This document shows, piece by piece, positions 1 through 9,202 of a stretch of 64,000 nucleotides of DNA. Location of the stretch: the NCBI RefSeq assembly GCF_030403775.1, contig NZ_JAQMWQ010000014.1, forward strand, positions 62,001 through 126,000, in the 5' to 3' direction. The first letter of the stretch is position 1. Each line of letters begins with the position of its first letter. Position numbers and translations under genes: made by a program. This DNA comes from Paenibacillus sp. BSR1-1. GTDB lineage: Bacteria; Bacillota; Bacilli; Bacillales; Cytobacillaceae. The notes beneath the pieces were generated by a model, which had not been told where the DNA came from, did no database searches, and saw only the letters and a program-made list of their open reading frames with translations.

Positions 1-681
1 ATCGGTATTTCACTGCCAATTACTACAGAACAAGTAACTCAATTGCTTGAAGAACTTATTGATAAAAATAATCTTCAGCTTGGTACGATTTATATGCAAA
101 TCACAAGGGGAGTCGCAGCGCGTAATCATGCTTTCCCAACGGAAGAGACAGTCCCATCGCTGGTGGCTTATACAAAAGAGGTTGGAAGGCCCGCAGAAAG
201 TTTAAAAACGGGTGTAACAACGATTCTCACAGAAGATATCCGCTGGCTGCGCTGTGATATTAAGAGTCTTAATTTATTAGGCAACCTATTAGCAAAACAA
301 AAAGCAGCTGAAGCAGGGGCATTTGAAGCAATCCAGCATCGTGGTCAGGATGTTACCGAAGGAAGCTCGTCGAACATCTATATTGTAAAAAATGGCGTTG
401 TTATTACGCACCAATCAAATAACCTAATTTTAAAAGGAATCACAAAGGATGTTATTTTGGACCTTTGTTTAAAAAATAATATTCCTGTTGAGGAACGAAC
501 CTTTACCCTCGTTGAATTGGCCCAGGCTGATGAAGTGTTCATGTCCAGTACAACATCAGAGGTCATGCCGATAATTGAAATCGATGGTAAAAAAGTAAGC
601 GCCGGCTTACCAGGTCCAGTTACAAAAAATCTACAAGAGCTATTTGTTAAAGAAATAGAAAAACAATGTGGAAATCTATAG
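1..681 (+). CDS. dat: D-amino acid (D-alanine) transaminase, 3' part
   Basis: PLP-dependent class IV aminotransferase that interconverts D-alanine and D-glutamate for peptidoglycan synthesis. The reading frame is open from base 1, so the start lies upstream of the window; 226 codons remain of a family length near 285. The PLP-binding lysine is in DIKSLNLLGN (window codon 88), and RGVAARNHAF carries the Arg/His pair that binds the substrate carboxylate in this family. The segment RGQDVTEGSSSN matches the cofactor-phosphate region. Followed by a bidirectional terminator shared with the convergent ytkP. Assignment to D-amino acid rather than branched-chain transaminase rests on these motifs. Confidence 0.92.
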   Translation: MGISLPITTEQVTQLLEELIDKNNLQLGTIYMQITRGVAARNHAFPTEETVPSLVAYTKEVGRPAESLKTGVTTILTEDIRWLRCDIKSLNLLGNLLAKQKAAEAGAFEAIQHRGQDVTEGSSSNIYIVKNGVVITHQSNNLILKGITKDVILDLCLKNNIPVEERTFTLVELAQADEVFMSSTTSEVMPIIEIDGKKVSAGLPGPVTKNLQELFVKEIEKQCGNL

Positions 682-689
682 AATTCGAA

Positions 690-720
690 AAAGACGTGCT
701 ATTTTTAGCACGTCTTTATT
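690..720. terminator. Bidirectional terminator between dat and ytkP
   Basis: Perfect 12-bp stem AAAGACGTGCTA / TAGCACGTCTTT with a 4-nt T loop. A-rich and T-rich flanks suit both strands. Confidence 0.9.
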
Positions 721-721
721 T

Positions 722-1654
722 CTATTCGAACTGGAATAAATCGCCAGATAAGTATCTTTCCCCTGTATCACAAGCAATGCATACTACTACCTTATCCGGT
801 GATAATTTCTTTGCGACTTGTAAAGCAGCAAAGCAGGCAGCACCTGAAGAGGGTCCAACAAGTATACCTTCTTCACTAGCTAATCTACGGGAGACTTCAT
901 AGGCATCTTCATCCGAGATCTTTTGAATTTCGTCATATACATCTTGGTTAAGAATATCGGGAATAAATCCAGGGCTGGTTCCAACGAGCTTATGTTTGCC
1001 GGGTTTCCCGCCAGATAACACAGGCGACCCTTTTGGTTCCACGACATGGATTAATAAGTTATCATAATGTTTTCTTAAAGCTTCTCCTGTACCTGTAATG
1101 GTACCACCCGTTCCGGCAGTGGCTACAAAAGCCGACAACGGCTTGCCAATTTCCTCCATCGCTTCGATAATCTCAACAGCAGTAGTGAAACGGTGGGCAT
1201 CCGGGTTTGCCTCATTCTCAAACTGCATGGGAATAAAACTATTTGGAATAACTTTTGCTAATTCTTGTGCTTTTTTTATCGCACCCGGCATTTTTTCCTC
1301 CCCTGGAGTAAGAACAACCTCTGCACCGTAAGCTTTTAAAATATTAATTCGTTCCTGTGTCATCGTGTCAGGCATCACGATAACCGAGCGATAGCCGCGA
1401 GCCGCTGCATTCATTGCTAAACCGATACCTGTATTACCACTGGTCGGTTCTATGATGGTGGAGCCTTTGGTTAATTTTCCTGCTTTTTCAGCCTCGTATA
1501 TCATATTAAAAGCGGCACGATCTTTTACACTTTTACTAGGGTTAAAAAACTCTAGCTTTAAATATACAGAAGCTCCGTCTTTAGGAGCAAGGCGATTTAA
1601 TTTGACAAGTGGTGTGTCTCCGATTAGTTCGGCAATATTATTTACGACTTTCAT
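722..1654 (-). CDS. ytkP: Cysteine synthase-like PLP enzyme (YtkP)
   Basis: 310-aa fold-type II PLP enzyme of the cysteine synthase/cystathionine beta-synthase family. The PLP lysine is in NPSKSVKDRAA (about residue 44), the Asn/Thr loop is EPTSGNTGIG, and the phosphate-binding glycine loop is GTGGTITGTG. It resembles CysK/CysM and B. subtilis YtkP; the physiological substrate is not known to me, so O-acetylserine sulfhydrylase activity is inferred from family only. ATG preceded by GAAAGGAAGG. It is transcribed towards dat and divergently from ytlP. Confidence 0.85.
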   Translation of the reverse strand: MKVVNNIAELIGDTPLVKLNRLAPKDGASVYLKLEFFNPSKSVKDRAAFNMIYEAEKAGKLTKGSTIIEPTSGNTGIGLAMNAAARGYRSVIVMPDTMTQERINILKAYGAEVVLTPGEEKMPGAIKKAQELAKVIPNSFIPMQFENEANPDAHRFTTAVEIIEAMEEIGKPLSAFVATAGTGGTITGTGEALRKHYDNLLIHVVEPKGSPVLSGGKPGKHKLVGTSPGFIPDILNQDVYDEIQKISDEDAYEVSRRLASEEGILVGPSSGAACFAALQVAKKLSPDKVVVCIACDTGERYLSGDLFQFE

Positions 1655-1798
1655 TTGGGCCCTTCCTTTCTGTACCTGCTATCCTAATGATAAATAATTT
1701 TCTTGGCAATGTAAAAAATATCGAATAATGTTCTTCGTTAAGTAGATACAATTATGTCAAAATAGACTAAAATTTAATAAAAGAATGGATGAACTATC

Positions 1799-2365
1799 AT
1801 GGAACATCGGAACCATTTTTTCTTTGCAGTTAAAATACCTGATGAAACGAAATTACTCCTAAAGGAGCGGCTTGAAAAATTAAAAGAAAGCCTCCCTTTT
1901 AACCGCTGGGTTCACCATCAGGATTTGCATATTACCTTGGCCTTTCTAGGAGGGGCTGCTTCTGAAAAGCTGGCAGAAGCAGAAAAAAAGGTGAGAGAAG
2001 CTATAAAGGATGAAAATGCATTTAGTTTGAAAATAAACAAACTGGGTATATTTGGTAATCAGGATTCACCCAGGATATTTTGGGCGGATACGATCGAGAG
2101 CCGTGAGCTGAATGAACTTAGAGATAAAGTTTTTTCTGCTTGTGAAAAAGCTGGCTTCCAACTAGAAACACGGCCATTTCGCCCCCATATTACATTAGCT
2201 AGAAAATGGAATGGGGAACAAGCTTTTCAAAGAGAGCAGCTTGAAGTGTGGCAAGGCCACCAGCCAGAACTACTAACCTTTCAAGCTCAACAAGTAGTGC
2301 TTTACCAAACACATCTTCAAAAAACACCTAAATATGAAGCCAAAACGATATATCCTTTAAAATAA
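1799..2365 (+). CDS. ytlP: RNA 2',3'-cyclic phosphodiesterase (2H superfamily)
   Basis: 188-aa two-histidine phosphoesterase of the LigT/ThpR family, which hydrolyses 2',3'-cyclic phosphate ends of RNA. Both signature HxT motifs are present: HITLAFLGG (His44) and PHITLARK (His130). The Shine-Dalgarno sequence is weak, with only GGATGA about 10 nt upstream of ATG. It is the first gene of a co-directional run ytlP-ytlR-pulA with short gaps. Cellular substrate is unknown. Confidence 0.88.
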   Translation: MEHRNHFFFAVKIPDETKLLLKERLEKLKESLPFNRWVHHQDLHITLAFLGGAASEKLAEAEKKVREAIKDENAFSLKINKLGIFGNQDSPRIFWADTIESRELNELRDKVFSACEKAGFQLETRPFRPHITLARKWNGEQAFQREQLEVWQGHQPELLTFQAQQVVLYQTHLQKTPKYEAKTIYPLK

Positions 2366-2386
2366 CATTCAGTAAGGGTTGGCGAA

Positions 2387-3370
2387 ATGAAACAACTATA
2401 TTTTATTATCAATCCAAAAGCAGGGTACGGCCACTGCTTTAAAATTTGGAGACATATTGAAGCCTTATTAAAGGCAGAACAAATGTCCTACCTGGCATTT
2501 TTTACAGAATATCCAGGTCACGCCAAAATTCTCGCCAGCCAAATTGCTGCCAGCAACAATGACCTAAAAATAGTTATAGCTGTCGGCGGAGACGGAACTA
2601 TGCATGAAGTTATGAATGGCATTGTAAGTAACCATAAAATTACTTTAGGATTTATCCCCGGGGGGTCAGGAAACGATTTTTCACGAGGGTTTCAAATACC
2701 TTCAGACCCAATAGAAGCCCTTAAGGTAATAATGCGTTTGATGAAGAAGGAAGGGAACTCAATTGATACCGGAAAAATAGTGCTCGGTGATCGTTCAGAG
2801 CATTATTTTATAAACAACATGGGTGCAGGATTTGATGCCCTTATTTCCTATGAAGTGAATCAATCCCCAATAAAGGCCTTATTTAACAAGCTTTCAATGG
2901 GACGCTTGGTTTATGTGTATTTTCTCCTAAAAAAGGTTTTTACTTTTAAAACATCTACAATTGATTTATCAATTGACGGGAAAAAGCATATATTTGAAAA
3001 AACATGGTTTGTTACCGTTTCCAATCAACCTTATTATGGCGGCGGTATGAAAATTGCTCCTGAAGCCGAACCAGATGATGGATTCTTCGATATAACTGTA
3101 GTTCATGAGTTATCTAGAATTAAGCTGTTATTAGTTTTTATAAGTGTTTTTTGGGGGAAACATATCTATTTTAAAGAAGTGAAAACCTTTAAAGGGAGGG
3201 TTATTTCCATTCTTTCACATGATACATTCTATGTTCATGGGGATGGAGAGCATCTTGGATCAACACCCTTGACCATTAACCTGCAACAGAAAGCCCTGTC
3301 AGTGTTAACAAGAAGGGTTCGTAAAGAAATAGTTGATTTGAAAGAGAGGGACTCGAATGATTGCCACTGA
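2387..3370 (+). CDS. ytlR: Diacylglycerol kinase-family lipid kinase (YtlR)
   Basis: 327-aa protein of the DAGK catalytic family. VGGDGTMHEV (residues 66-75) is the nucleotide-binding GGDGT motif, and PGGSGNDFSRG (91-101) is the second glycine-rich segment. Family members phosphorylate diacylglycerol or related lipids at the membrane; the essential DgkB is a separate paralogue, so the substrate here is uncertain. No membrane segment is seen. Its last 14 bp overlap the start of pulA, indicating translational coupling. Confidence 0.88.
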   Translation: MKQLYFIINPKAGYGHCFKIWRHIEALLKAEQMSYLAFFTEYPGHAKILASQIAASNNDLKIVIAVGGDGTMHEVMNGIVSNHKITLGFIPGGSGNDFSRGFQIPSDPIEALKVIMRLMKKEGNSIDTGKIVLGDRSEHYFINNMGAGFDALISYEVNQSPIKALFNKLSMGRLVYVYFLLKKVFTFKTSTIDLSIDGKKHIFEKTWFVTVSNQPYYGGGMKIAPEAEPDDGFFDITVVHELSRIKLLLVFISVFWGKHIYFKEVKTFKGRVISILSHDTFYVHGDGEHLGSTPLTINLQQKALSVLTRRVRKEIVDLKERDSNDCH

Positions 3371-5486
3371 ACGAAATTTTCTTGCCTACTTAGATGAAAT
3401 GAAGATCATTACGATTCTTCTTCCACTTTCATATCATCATGGTTTATCCTCTTCATTCATGGTTTCCGATGACATACAACAGATCCCCTTGACGATTATG
3501 GAAAAGCGGCAGATAGAAAACAAGATGAAGTATATTTGCCAGCTTTCAGAGGAAATTTTGTTTGGAAGACAGTATTGGATATTGGATGAGCATGGAGGAA
3601 AAACAGATCTTCAGATAGGTGCAGTCATCCGAACGAATTCATTTGATGATAAATTTTATTATGACGGTAACGATCTAGGCGTGACCTATGGTGAAAAGCA
3701 AAGTCAGCTGAAAATTTGGGCTCCGACAGCAACTGGAGTCAAATTAAAATTACGTCCTCCTGACAGTCAATTTTCAGAAATTCTAAAAATGAAGCGGGAA
3801 GATCGTGGGATCTGGTCCGTTACAGTAAATGGAGATTTAGAATACTATCATTATAGTTTTCTTGTTCACGTTAACCTGGAATGGCGTGAGGTCATTGATC
3901 CTTATGTGAAGGCCTTGACGGTAAATGGTGAACATGGTGTGATTGTAAACCTTGCAAAAACAAGGCGGCCCAAAGTCAATCTGCCTTATATCGCAAACCC
4001 AGTTGATGTGATTATTTATGAAGCTCATATCAGAGATTTTACCATTCATCCGAGCAGCGGAGTAAAACATAAAGGTCTTTATCTTGGCGCTGGTGAGTTA
4101 AACACAAAAGGAAGCGATAGCGGTCCCACGGGATTGTCCTATTTAAAAGAGTTGGGGATTACTCACATTGAATTTCTTCCTTTACATGATTTTGCAGGTG
4201 TTAATGAGCTGGAACCAAACAAGGATTATAACTGGGGATATAACCCGCTCCATTTTAATGCTCCAGAAGGCAGTTATTCTACTGATCCCTCTAATCCCTA
4301 TTCTAGAATTATGGAATTAAAGTATTTAATTGATCAAATTCATCGTTCTGGTCTCAGGGTCATTATGGATGTTGTTTATAATCATATTTATATCCGCGAA
4401 AATTCCTCTTTTGAAAAAGTGGTTCCTGGTTATTATTTCCGTCATAATGAGATAGGACTTCCTTCAAACGGGACTGGTGTTGGCAATGATATTGCATCTG
4501 AGCGGAAGATGGTTAGAAAGTTTATATTAGACTCGATTCAATATTGGATGGAAGAATACCATATTGATGGCTTTCGATTTGACTTAATGGGTATTTTGGA
4601 TGTAGAGACAATGAATTTAGTCAGAGCTCTCTGTGACAGCATAGCAAGTGACACGATTATTCTGGGTGAGGGCTGGAACCTAAACACGCCACTTCCACAA
4701 GAGCGAAAGGCGATTATAGCGAATCAGGCAAAAATGCCGGGAATAGCCCAGTTTAATGATAGGTTTCGCGACAGTATTAAAGGCAGTACTTTTAATTTAT
4801 TTGATAAAGGCTATGCTTTAGGAAATGAGCATTACCTAGAGGCTGCAATTGAGTTATTGACAGGAAGCATCGGTTTCAATAAAAAAGGACATGGATTGTT
4901 TAATGAACCATTCCAATCAATAAATTATGTTGAATGTCATGATAATCATACGATGTGGGATAAGCTTCTAGCCTGTCACAAAAATACAGATGATTCTTCC
5001 CGAATGAAGTATCACCGACTTGCGACAGGGATGGTCTTATTGTCACAAGGGATTCCTTTTCTGCATAGCGGACAGGAGTTTTTTAGAACGAAACAAGGGG
5101 ATGGAAACAGTTATCGTTCGCCAGATTCCATTAACCAACTCGATTGGGAGCGGAAAAGCACATATAAAGAAAATGTGGAGTATATGAAAGGCCTTATTCA
5201 AATCCGAAAAACATACCCCTGCTTTCGAATGAGAACCCAAGCTGAAATTCGCTCGAATATTCGGATTTTACCGTATAACTCCCCTGTTTTAGGAATTTAT
5301 TATGAAAAGGCAAAAGTAATCTTCATCATTAACTCGTCAACCCGAGAGCACCGGATTACCCTTCCTGAAGGGGACTGGTCTATTTTAGCCAATCATGAAT
5401 TTGCAGGGATTTCTACATCTAAAGCCTCTACGGTTGGGGAAATATTAATTGAACCAATCTCGCTAAATGTTTTAGTGAAAAAATAG
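3357..5486 (+). CDS. pulA: Type I pullulanase
   Basis: 709-aa cytoplasmic debranching enzyme that cleaves alpha-1,6 links in pullulan and glycogen-type glucans. YNWGYNP (type I pullulanase signature YNWGYxP), HIDGFRFD (nucleophile Asp409), LGEGWN (general acid Glu438) and ECHDNHTMWDK (Asp529) give a complete GH13 catalytic set. An N-terminal beta-sandwich precedes the barrel. No signal peptide is seen, so it is intracellular like B. subtilis AmyX. The start overlaps the ytlR end and is preceded by GAGAGGGAC. Confidence 0.95.
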   Translation: MIATERNFLAYLDEMKIITILLPLSYHHGLSSSFMVSDDIQQIPLTIMEKRQIENKMKYICQLSEEILFGRQYWILDEHGGKTDLQIGAVIRTNSFDDKFYYDGNDLGVTYGEKQSQLKIWAPTATGVKLKLRPPDSQFSEILKMKREDRGIWSVTVNGDLEYYHYSFLVHVNLEWREVIDPYVKALTVNGEHGVIVNLAKTRRPKVNLPYIANPVDVIIYEAHIRDFTIHPSSGVKHKGLYLGAGELNTKGSDSGPTGLSYLKELGITHIEFLPLHDFAGVNELEPNKDYNWGYNPLHFNAPEGSYSTDPSNPYSRIMELKYLIDQIHRSGLRVIMDVVYNHIYIRENSSFEKVVPGYYFRHNEIGLPSNGTGVGNDIASERKMVRKFILDSIQYWMEEYHIDGFRFDLMGILDVETMNLVRALCDSIASDTIILGEGWNLNTPLPQERKAIIANQAKMPGIAQFNDRFRDSIKGSTFNLFDKGYALGNEHYLEAAIELLTGSIGFNKKGHGLFNEPFQSINYVECHDNHTMWDKLLACHKNTDDSSRMKYHRLATGMVLLSQGIPFLHSGQEFFRTKQGDGNSYRSPDSINQLDWERKSTYKENVEYMKGLIQIRKTYPCFRMRTQAEIRSNIRILPYNSPVLGIYYEKAKVIFIINSSTREHRITLPEGDWSILANHEFAGISTSKASTVGEILIEPISLNVLVKK

Positions 5487-5540
5487 TTTCCCAAGATTAC
5501 TTGACGAAAAAAGGCAATTGGAGATAAAATTTATTAAGAT

Positions 5541-5577
5541 GGCTATTGTGTGCTATGGTTTCAATAGCCTTTTTTTA
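5541..5577 (+). terminator. Terminator after pulA
   Basis: Stem GGCTATTG / CAATAGCC followed by seven T residues. Confidence 0.8.
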
Positions 5578-5617
5578 TTTTTCAAATAAAGGTAAAAAGG
5601 CGCATGCGTTTTTATCT

Positions 5618-5666
5618 AAGGCTATTTTCGCATAATTTTTGTTTTTCGTTAACGAAAAGAGCCCTT
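5618..5666. repeat. Minimal 49-bp copy of the AAGGCT intergenic element
   Basis: Starts AAGGCTATTTTCGCATAA and ends AACGAAAAGAGCCCTT. These are the two ends of the full-length element at 7614-7780 joined with about 118 bp missing. The result is a near-perfect hairpin centred on GTTAAC. Same orientation as the 7614 copy. It lies between pulA and ytmP. Confidence 0.75.
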
Positions 5667-5711
5667 CTAAAAAAGCTCCCATTAGAACGGCATAATTGAA
5701 GGTGAACAATT

Positions 5712-6485
5712 TTGGAACATATATTAGGACAAGAGTGGGAAATTATCCCTGCTGGAGGTGCGACAGGAGAAGCATTTTATGCAAGATATGAAGATCAAAG
5801 GCTTTTTTTAAAGCGGAATTCTTCTCCCTTCTTAGCGGTACTATCGGCAGAAGGTATCGTCCCAAAGCTTGTTTGGACGAAACGGTTGGAAAACGGAGAT
5901 GTCATAACAGCACAGCAATGGCTAGAAGGCCGGGAACTGAAACCATCTGAGATGAATCAGGAGCTTGTTGCCAGGCTGTTGAAAAAAATTCACCAATCAG
6001 AGCCGATGCTGGGTATGCTTAGCCGGTTAGAAAAATCACCATTGGACCCCGAGACCCTTTATCAAACAGTGATCAATGACTTGGATGAACAAATCCTTGC
6101 ATTTCCTGAAGTACAAAAAACATTGAATTTCCTAAAGAAGGAAGCAAAAAATGTTTATAGTGAAGAAAAAGTGGTATGTCACGGAGATGTGAATCATAAC
6201 AACTGGCTGCTTGCGGAAGACAACCAGTTGTATTTAATTGACTGGGACGGGGCGATGATAGCCGACCCTGCAATTGACCTTGGCCTGCTTCTTTATTGGT
6301 ATATTCCAGAAGAAAATTGGCAGGATTGGCTTAGCATGTACGGGAAAACGCTGACCGATCATTTAAGGCTTAGAATGAAATGGTATACGGCTTTACAGAC
6401 CTTATCTTCAATCCAATGGTATAAAAATAAACACCGCATCGAAGAAAGGGATAAGTGGATAAAGTTTTTAGCAGAAATCCTCTAA
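5712..6485 (+). CDS. ytmP: Aminoglycoside phosphotransferase/choline kinase-like protein (YtmP)
   Basis: 257-aa APH-fold phosphotransferase. CHGDVNHNNWLL holds the catalytic-loop His157/Asp159/Asn residues, and LIDWDGA (Asp177) is the DFG-equivalent metal site. The substrate is unknown; small alcohols or sugars are typical for the family. TTG start with AAGGTGA six bases upstream. Its stop codon directly abuts the stop of the opposite-strand ytzH with no base between, and no terminator separates them. Confidence 0.85.
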   Translation: MEHILGQEWEIIPAGGATGEAFYARYEDQRLFLKRNSSPFLAVLSAEGIVPKLVWTKRLENGDVITAQQWLEGRELKPSEMNQELVARLLKKIHQSEPMLGMLSRLEKSPLDPETLYQTVINDLDEQILAFPEVQKTLNFLKKEAKNVYSEEKVVCHGDVNHNNWLLAEDNQLYLIDWDGAMIADPAIDLGLLLYWYIPEENWQDWLSMYGKTLTDHLRLRMKWYTALQTLSSIQWYKNKHRIEERDKWIKFLAEIL

Positions 6486-6764
6486 TTAAGAAAACTGACC
6501 AATATCGTTTACCCATTGTGATAGGTTTTCTTGGTTAGATTGGATATGTTCATCCAAATTAGACGTCCCTGCACCATACTGGCTGTATTGATAAACCTCC
6601 TGCAAAATGGTTTTAACATTCTGATCGACCTGTGTGTTAACCATGAGGGATTTCACTAATCGTTCTAGTTGTTCACATTCTGCTACAGACCCGCAGCAAT
6701 CCGTTTGATGATTGTTTAATATATCCTTTAGTAAGGCAACCTGGTCATTATGACTTAAAGGCAT
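6486..6764 (-). CDS. ytzH: YtzH-like protein
   Basis: 92-aa conserved Bacillaceae protein of unknown function, matching YtzH by sequence character and by its place between ytmP and trmB. It is acidic and helical, with a CCGS pair near the N-terminus and no transmembrane segment. The start is taken as MPLSHND because AAAGGGTG lies 7 nt upstream; a longer start at 6782 has no ribosome site. It converges exactly tail to tail with ytmP. Confidence 0.75.
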   Translation of the reverse strand: MPLSHNDQVALLKDILNNHQTDCCGSVAECEQLERLVKSLMVNTQVDQNVKTILQEVYQYSQYGAGTSNLDEHIQSNQENLSQWVNDIGQFS

Positions 6765-6795
6765 GACAAAACACCCTTTCAAGTGGGATTTTATA

Positions 6796-6832
6796 AAAAG
6801 AATTCACAGTTAGGTTGTGAATTCTTTTTTTG
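6796..6832 (+). terminator. Plus-strand terminator upstream of trmB
   Basis: Stem AAAAGAATTCACA / TGTGAATTCTTTT with a 7-nt loop and a long T tract on the plus strand. It lies beyond the ytzH start, so it probably ends ytmP transcripts that cross ytzH in antisense. Confidence 0.85.
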
Positions 6833-6926
6833 TTTATGCATTTTGCTTTTTTCCAATAAGATTGGCTTGCAAGTGAAAGTATCACGTGTTATGGTTTGAA
6901 CGAAATTAATTTTTAGGAGTGCGAAA

Positions 6927-7571
6927 ATGAGACTTAGAAATAAACCTTGGGCAAAGGATAAAATAGAGCAGCATCCTCAATATATCGTAGCGAATCCAGA
7001 ATTGTATAAAGGTAAATGGCATGAGGTATTTGGAAATGAGCAACCTCTTCATATCGAGGTTGGAACTGGAAAAGGCAGATTCATTACCGAAATGGCTAGA
7101 GCGAATCCAGAAATTAATTATATGGGCATTGAATTGTATGACAGTGTCATCGTTGCGGCTTTAGAACGTTTAATTGAAGCGGACTTGCCAAACCTTAGAC
7201 TTCTTAATGTGAATGCGGCTGATTTAGAGAAATATTTTGCGAAAAATGATGTGGACCGTGTTTATTTAAATTTCTCAGATCCATGGCCAAAAGTACGTCA
7301 TGAAAAAAGAAGATTGACCTATAAAGATTTCTTAAAGCTTTATGAAGGTATTATGGTTGATGGCGGGGAAATTCATTTTAAAACAGACAATCAAGGCCTG
7401 TTTGAATATTCGCTTATGAGCTTTTCAGAATACGGCTTATTGTTAAAATATCTTAGCTTAGATTTCCATAAGAGTGGTTACGAAGGTAATATCATGACGG
7501 AATACGAAGAGAAATTCTCCGAAATGGGGAATCGTATCTACCGCAGTGAAGTAAAATATCAAAACCTATAG
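6927..7571 (+). CDS. trmB: tRNA (guanine-N7)-methyltransferase
   Basis: 214-aa SAM-dependent enzyme that makes m7G46 in the tRNA variable loop. [10 protein letters not shown] (about 43-52) is the SAM-binding motif; [15 protein letters not shown] is the family's catalytic/tRNA segment, with the Asp-Pro-Trp-Pro signature. Length is normal for Gram-positive TrmB. Single gene with TTTAGGAGTG before the ATG and its own terminator. Confidence 0.96.
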   Translation: MRLRNKPWAKDKIEQHPQYIVANPELYKGKWHEVFGNEQPLHIEVGTGKGRFITEMARANPEINYMGIELYDSVIVAALERLIEADLPNLRLLNVNAADLEKYFAKNDVDRVYLNFSDPWPKVRHEKRRLTYKDFLKLYEGIMVDGGEIHFKTDNQGLFEYSLMSFSEYGLLLKYLSLDFHKSGYEGNIMTEYEEKFSEMGNRIYRSEVKYQNL

Positions 7572-7573
7572 TA

Positions 7574-7610
7574 AGAACAGTTCCTTTTATGGACTGTTCT
7601 TTTTATTTTT
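7574..7610 (+). terminator. Terminator after trmB
   Basis: Stem AGAACAGTTCC / GGACTGTTCT followed by a T-rich run. Confidence 0.8.
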
Positions 7611-7613
7611 CCT

Positions 7614-7780
7614 AAGGCTATTTTCGCATAAATTGTTGTTTTTCGTATAAGTTTCTCAACCCGTATAACTAGTAGCTTCGGGGCATCTTTTCGTTAGAAC
7701 ATTTGCGAAAATTGCCCAGAAACTTAGTAAATGAACCTTATTAAGTTTCAAAAGCAACAAAGGTTACGAAAAGAGCCTTT
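7614..7780. repeat. AAGGCT intergenic element, copy A (167 bp)
   Basis: Ends form an imperfect inverted repeat: AAGGCTATTTTCGCA on the left, and AAGGCTCTTTTCGTA when the right end is reversed. Its reverse complement aligns along its whole length with 42581-42746 and 48464-48628. No coding potential. It occupies the trmB-ytnP gap and behaves like a non-autonomous miniature transposable element; no target duplication is clear. Confidence 0.75.
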
Positions 7781-7826
7781 CCTAAATATGGGACAATGTT
7801 AAAATAGAATAAAGGGGGTTGAAAGA

Positions 7827-8663
7827 ATGCAAACATTAAATATTGGAAACGTAACTCTGACATGGTTATCAGGCGGAGTTACAAATTTAGATGGCGGTGC
7901 CATGTTTGGCGTGGTTCCTAAAGGATTATGGTCGAAGAAATATCCACCTAATGATAAAAACCAAATCGAATTGCCAACTGACCCCATTCTAATTCAAATG
8001 AATGGTAAAAATTTATTAGTTGAATCTGGGATTGGCAATGGAAAGTTAACAGAGAAACAACTAAGAAATTATGGGGTGACAAGAGAATCTGAGGTTGATA
8101 AGTCATTAGTGGAACTGGGATTAAATGCCAGTGACATCGATTATGTGTTAATGACACATTTACATTTTGACCATGCCAGTGGATTAACGAAGCTTGTAGA
8201 TGGCGGGTATAAATCTTCCTTCCCAAATGCGAAAATCATCACTTCAAATGTGGAATGGGAAGAGATGCAAAACCCGAATATCCGGTCCAAGAATACATAT
8301 TGGAAAGAAAACTGGGAAGCCATTGAAACACAGGTCGAAACATTCGATGAATCGTGGAATTTCGGAGCGATTCGAATGATCCATACAGGCGGACATAGCA
8401 ATGGGCATTCGATCCTTATTATTGAGGATGAAGGAGAAATGGCCATCCATATGGCGGATCTTATGGCGACACATGCCCATCACAATGTTTTATGGGTAAT
8501 GGCCTATGATGATTATCCAATGGACTCCATTGCTGCTAAAGAAAAATGGGTATCCTATGCAATCGAGAGAAAGGCATGGTTTACGTTTTACCATGATGCC
8601 TTTTACCGTGCTGTCAAATGGGACTTAAATGGAAAAATAGCCGAAGGCATAAAACGGATTTAA
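7827..8663 (+). CDS. ytnP: Metallo-beta-lactamase-fold lactonase (YtnP)
   Basis: 278-aa MBL-fold hydrolase. [10 protein letters not shown] provides the HxHxDH zinc site (His111, His113, Asp115, His116), with further ligands in HTGGHSNGH and in the Asp of [12 protein letters not shown]. subtilis YtnP is a quorum-quenching lactonase that degrades homoserine-lactone-type signals. The order ytmP-ytzH-trmB-ytnP is conserved with B. subtilis. Ribosome site AAAGGGGG. No signal peptide, so probably cytoplasmic. Confidence 0.9.
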   Translation: MQTLNIGNVTLTWLSGGVTNLDGGAMFGVVPKGLWSKKYPPNDKNQIELPTDPILIQMNGKNLLVESGIGNGKLTEKQLRNYGVTRESEVDKSLVELGLNASDIDYVLMTHLHFDHASGLTKLVDGGYKSSFPNAKIITSNVEWEEMQNPNIRSKNTYWKENWEAIETQVETFDESWNFGAIRMIHTGGHSNGHSILIIEDEGEMAIHMADLMATHAHHNVLWVMAYDDYPMDSIAAKEKWVSYAIERKAWFTFYHDAFYRAVKWDLNGKIAEGIKRI

Positions 8664-8666
8664 TAA

Positions 8667-8704
8667 AACAACAGCCGCATCAATGTAGGATGCGGCTGTT
8701 TGTT
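8667..8704. terminator. Bidirectional terminator between ytnP and ytzB
   Basis: Stem AACAGCCGCATC / GATGCGGCTGTT; T-rich and A-rich on the respective sides. Confidence 0.85.
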
Positions 8705-9023
8705 AATTGTTGGTTAAAGGTTGTATATCTAGAATGGTACCTGTTTGGGCATCGGCGGTAAACTCAAATTGTTCATTTAATCCGTTGTTGTTTTTGGAGA
8801 TGCCGCCTTTATAAACCTGATATTTTATTTGCCGCTTTTCGTACGGCTCAGCAGCCATGTGGATCCACGAACCACTAATAGGTCCATTTTGCTTAAATTG
8901 TTTTTTGACGTGCGCCAAAACTTTTTCAGGTGAGACAGTTGTTTTTTGGCTTAGGATTTCCTTTGCCGCATACCCGCCAATCGCACCAAAGGCAGCACCG
9001 AGAAGAAATGATTTCCAATTCAA
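8703..9023 (-). CDS. ytzB: PepSY-domain small protein (YtzB)
   Basis: 106-aa protein with an N-terminal glycine-rich hydrophobic segment (LNWKSFLLGAAFGAIGGYAA), probably a membrane anchor or uncleaved signal, followed by one PepSY-type domain ending DAQTGTILDIQPL. PepSY domains are extracytoplasmic and often inhibitory towards proteases, but the role here is unknown. TTG at 9023 is chosen because GGGGGTG lies about 7 nt upstream; an ATG at 9038 has no ribosome site. Confidence 0.7.
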   Translation of the reverse strand: MNWKSFLLGAAFGAIGGYAAKEILSQKTTVSPEKVLAHVKKQFKQNGPISGSWIHMAAEPYEKRQIKYQVYKGGISKNNNGLNEQFEFTADAQTGTILDIQPLTNN

Positions 9024-9202
9024 AAAAAGCACCCCCATCTATTCAGAAAATATCATGAGCAAACAATTCCAACTTCAGTATATCTTATTTGGATAGTAGA
9101 AGATAATATAAAGTCGGATTAGAAATAGTGGTAAGGGGTTCGGATTTTCTGTAAAATAAAAGGATACATAATAATTTCAAGAAAAACTAAAGGAGTCTGA
9201 CT

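Noticed and set aside
8141..8483. Long minus-strand frames inside ytnP
   Set aside because: Shadows of a clear zinc hydrolase gene; no ribosome site and no family similarity.
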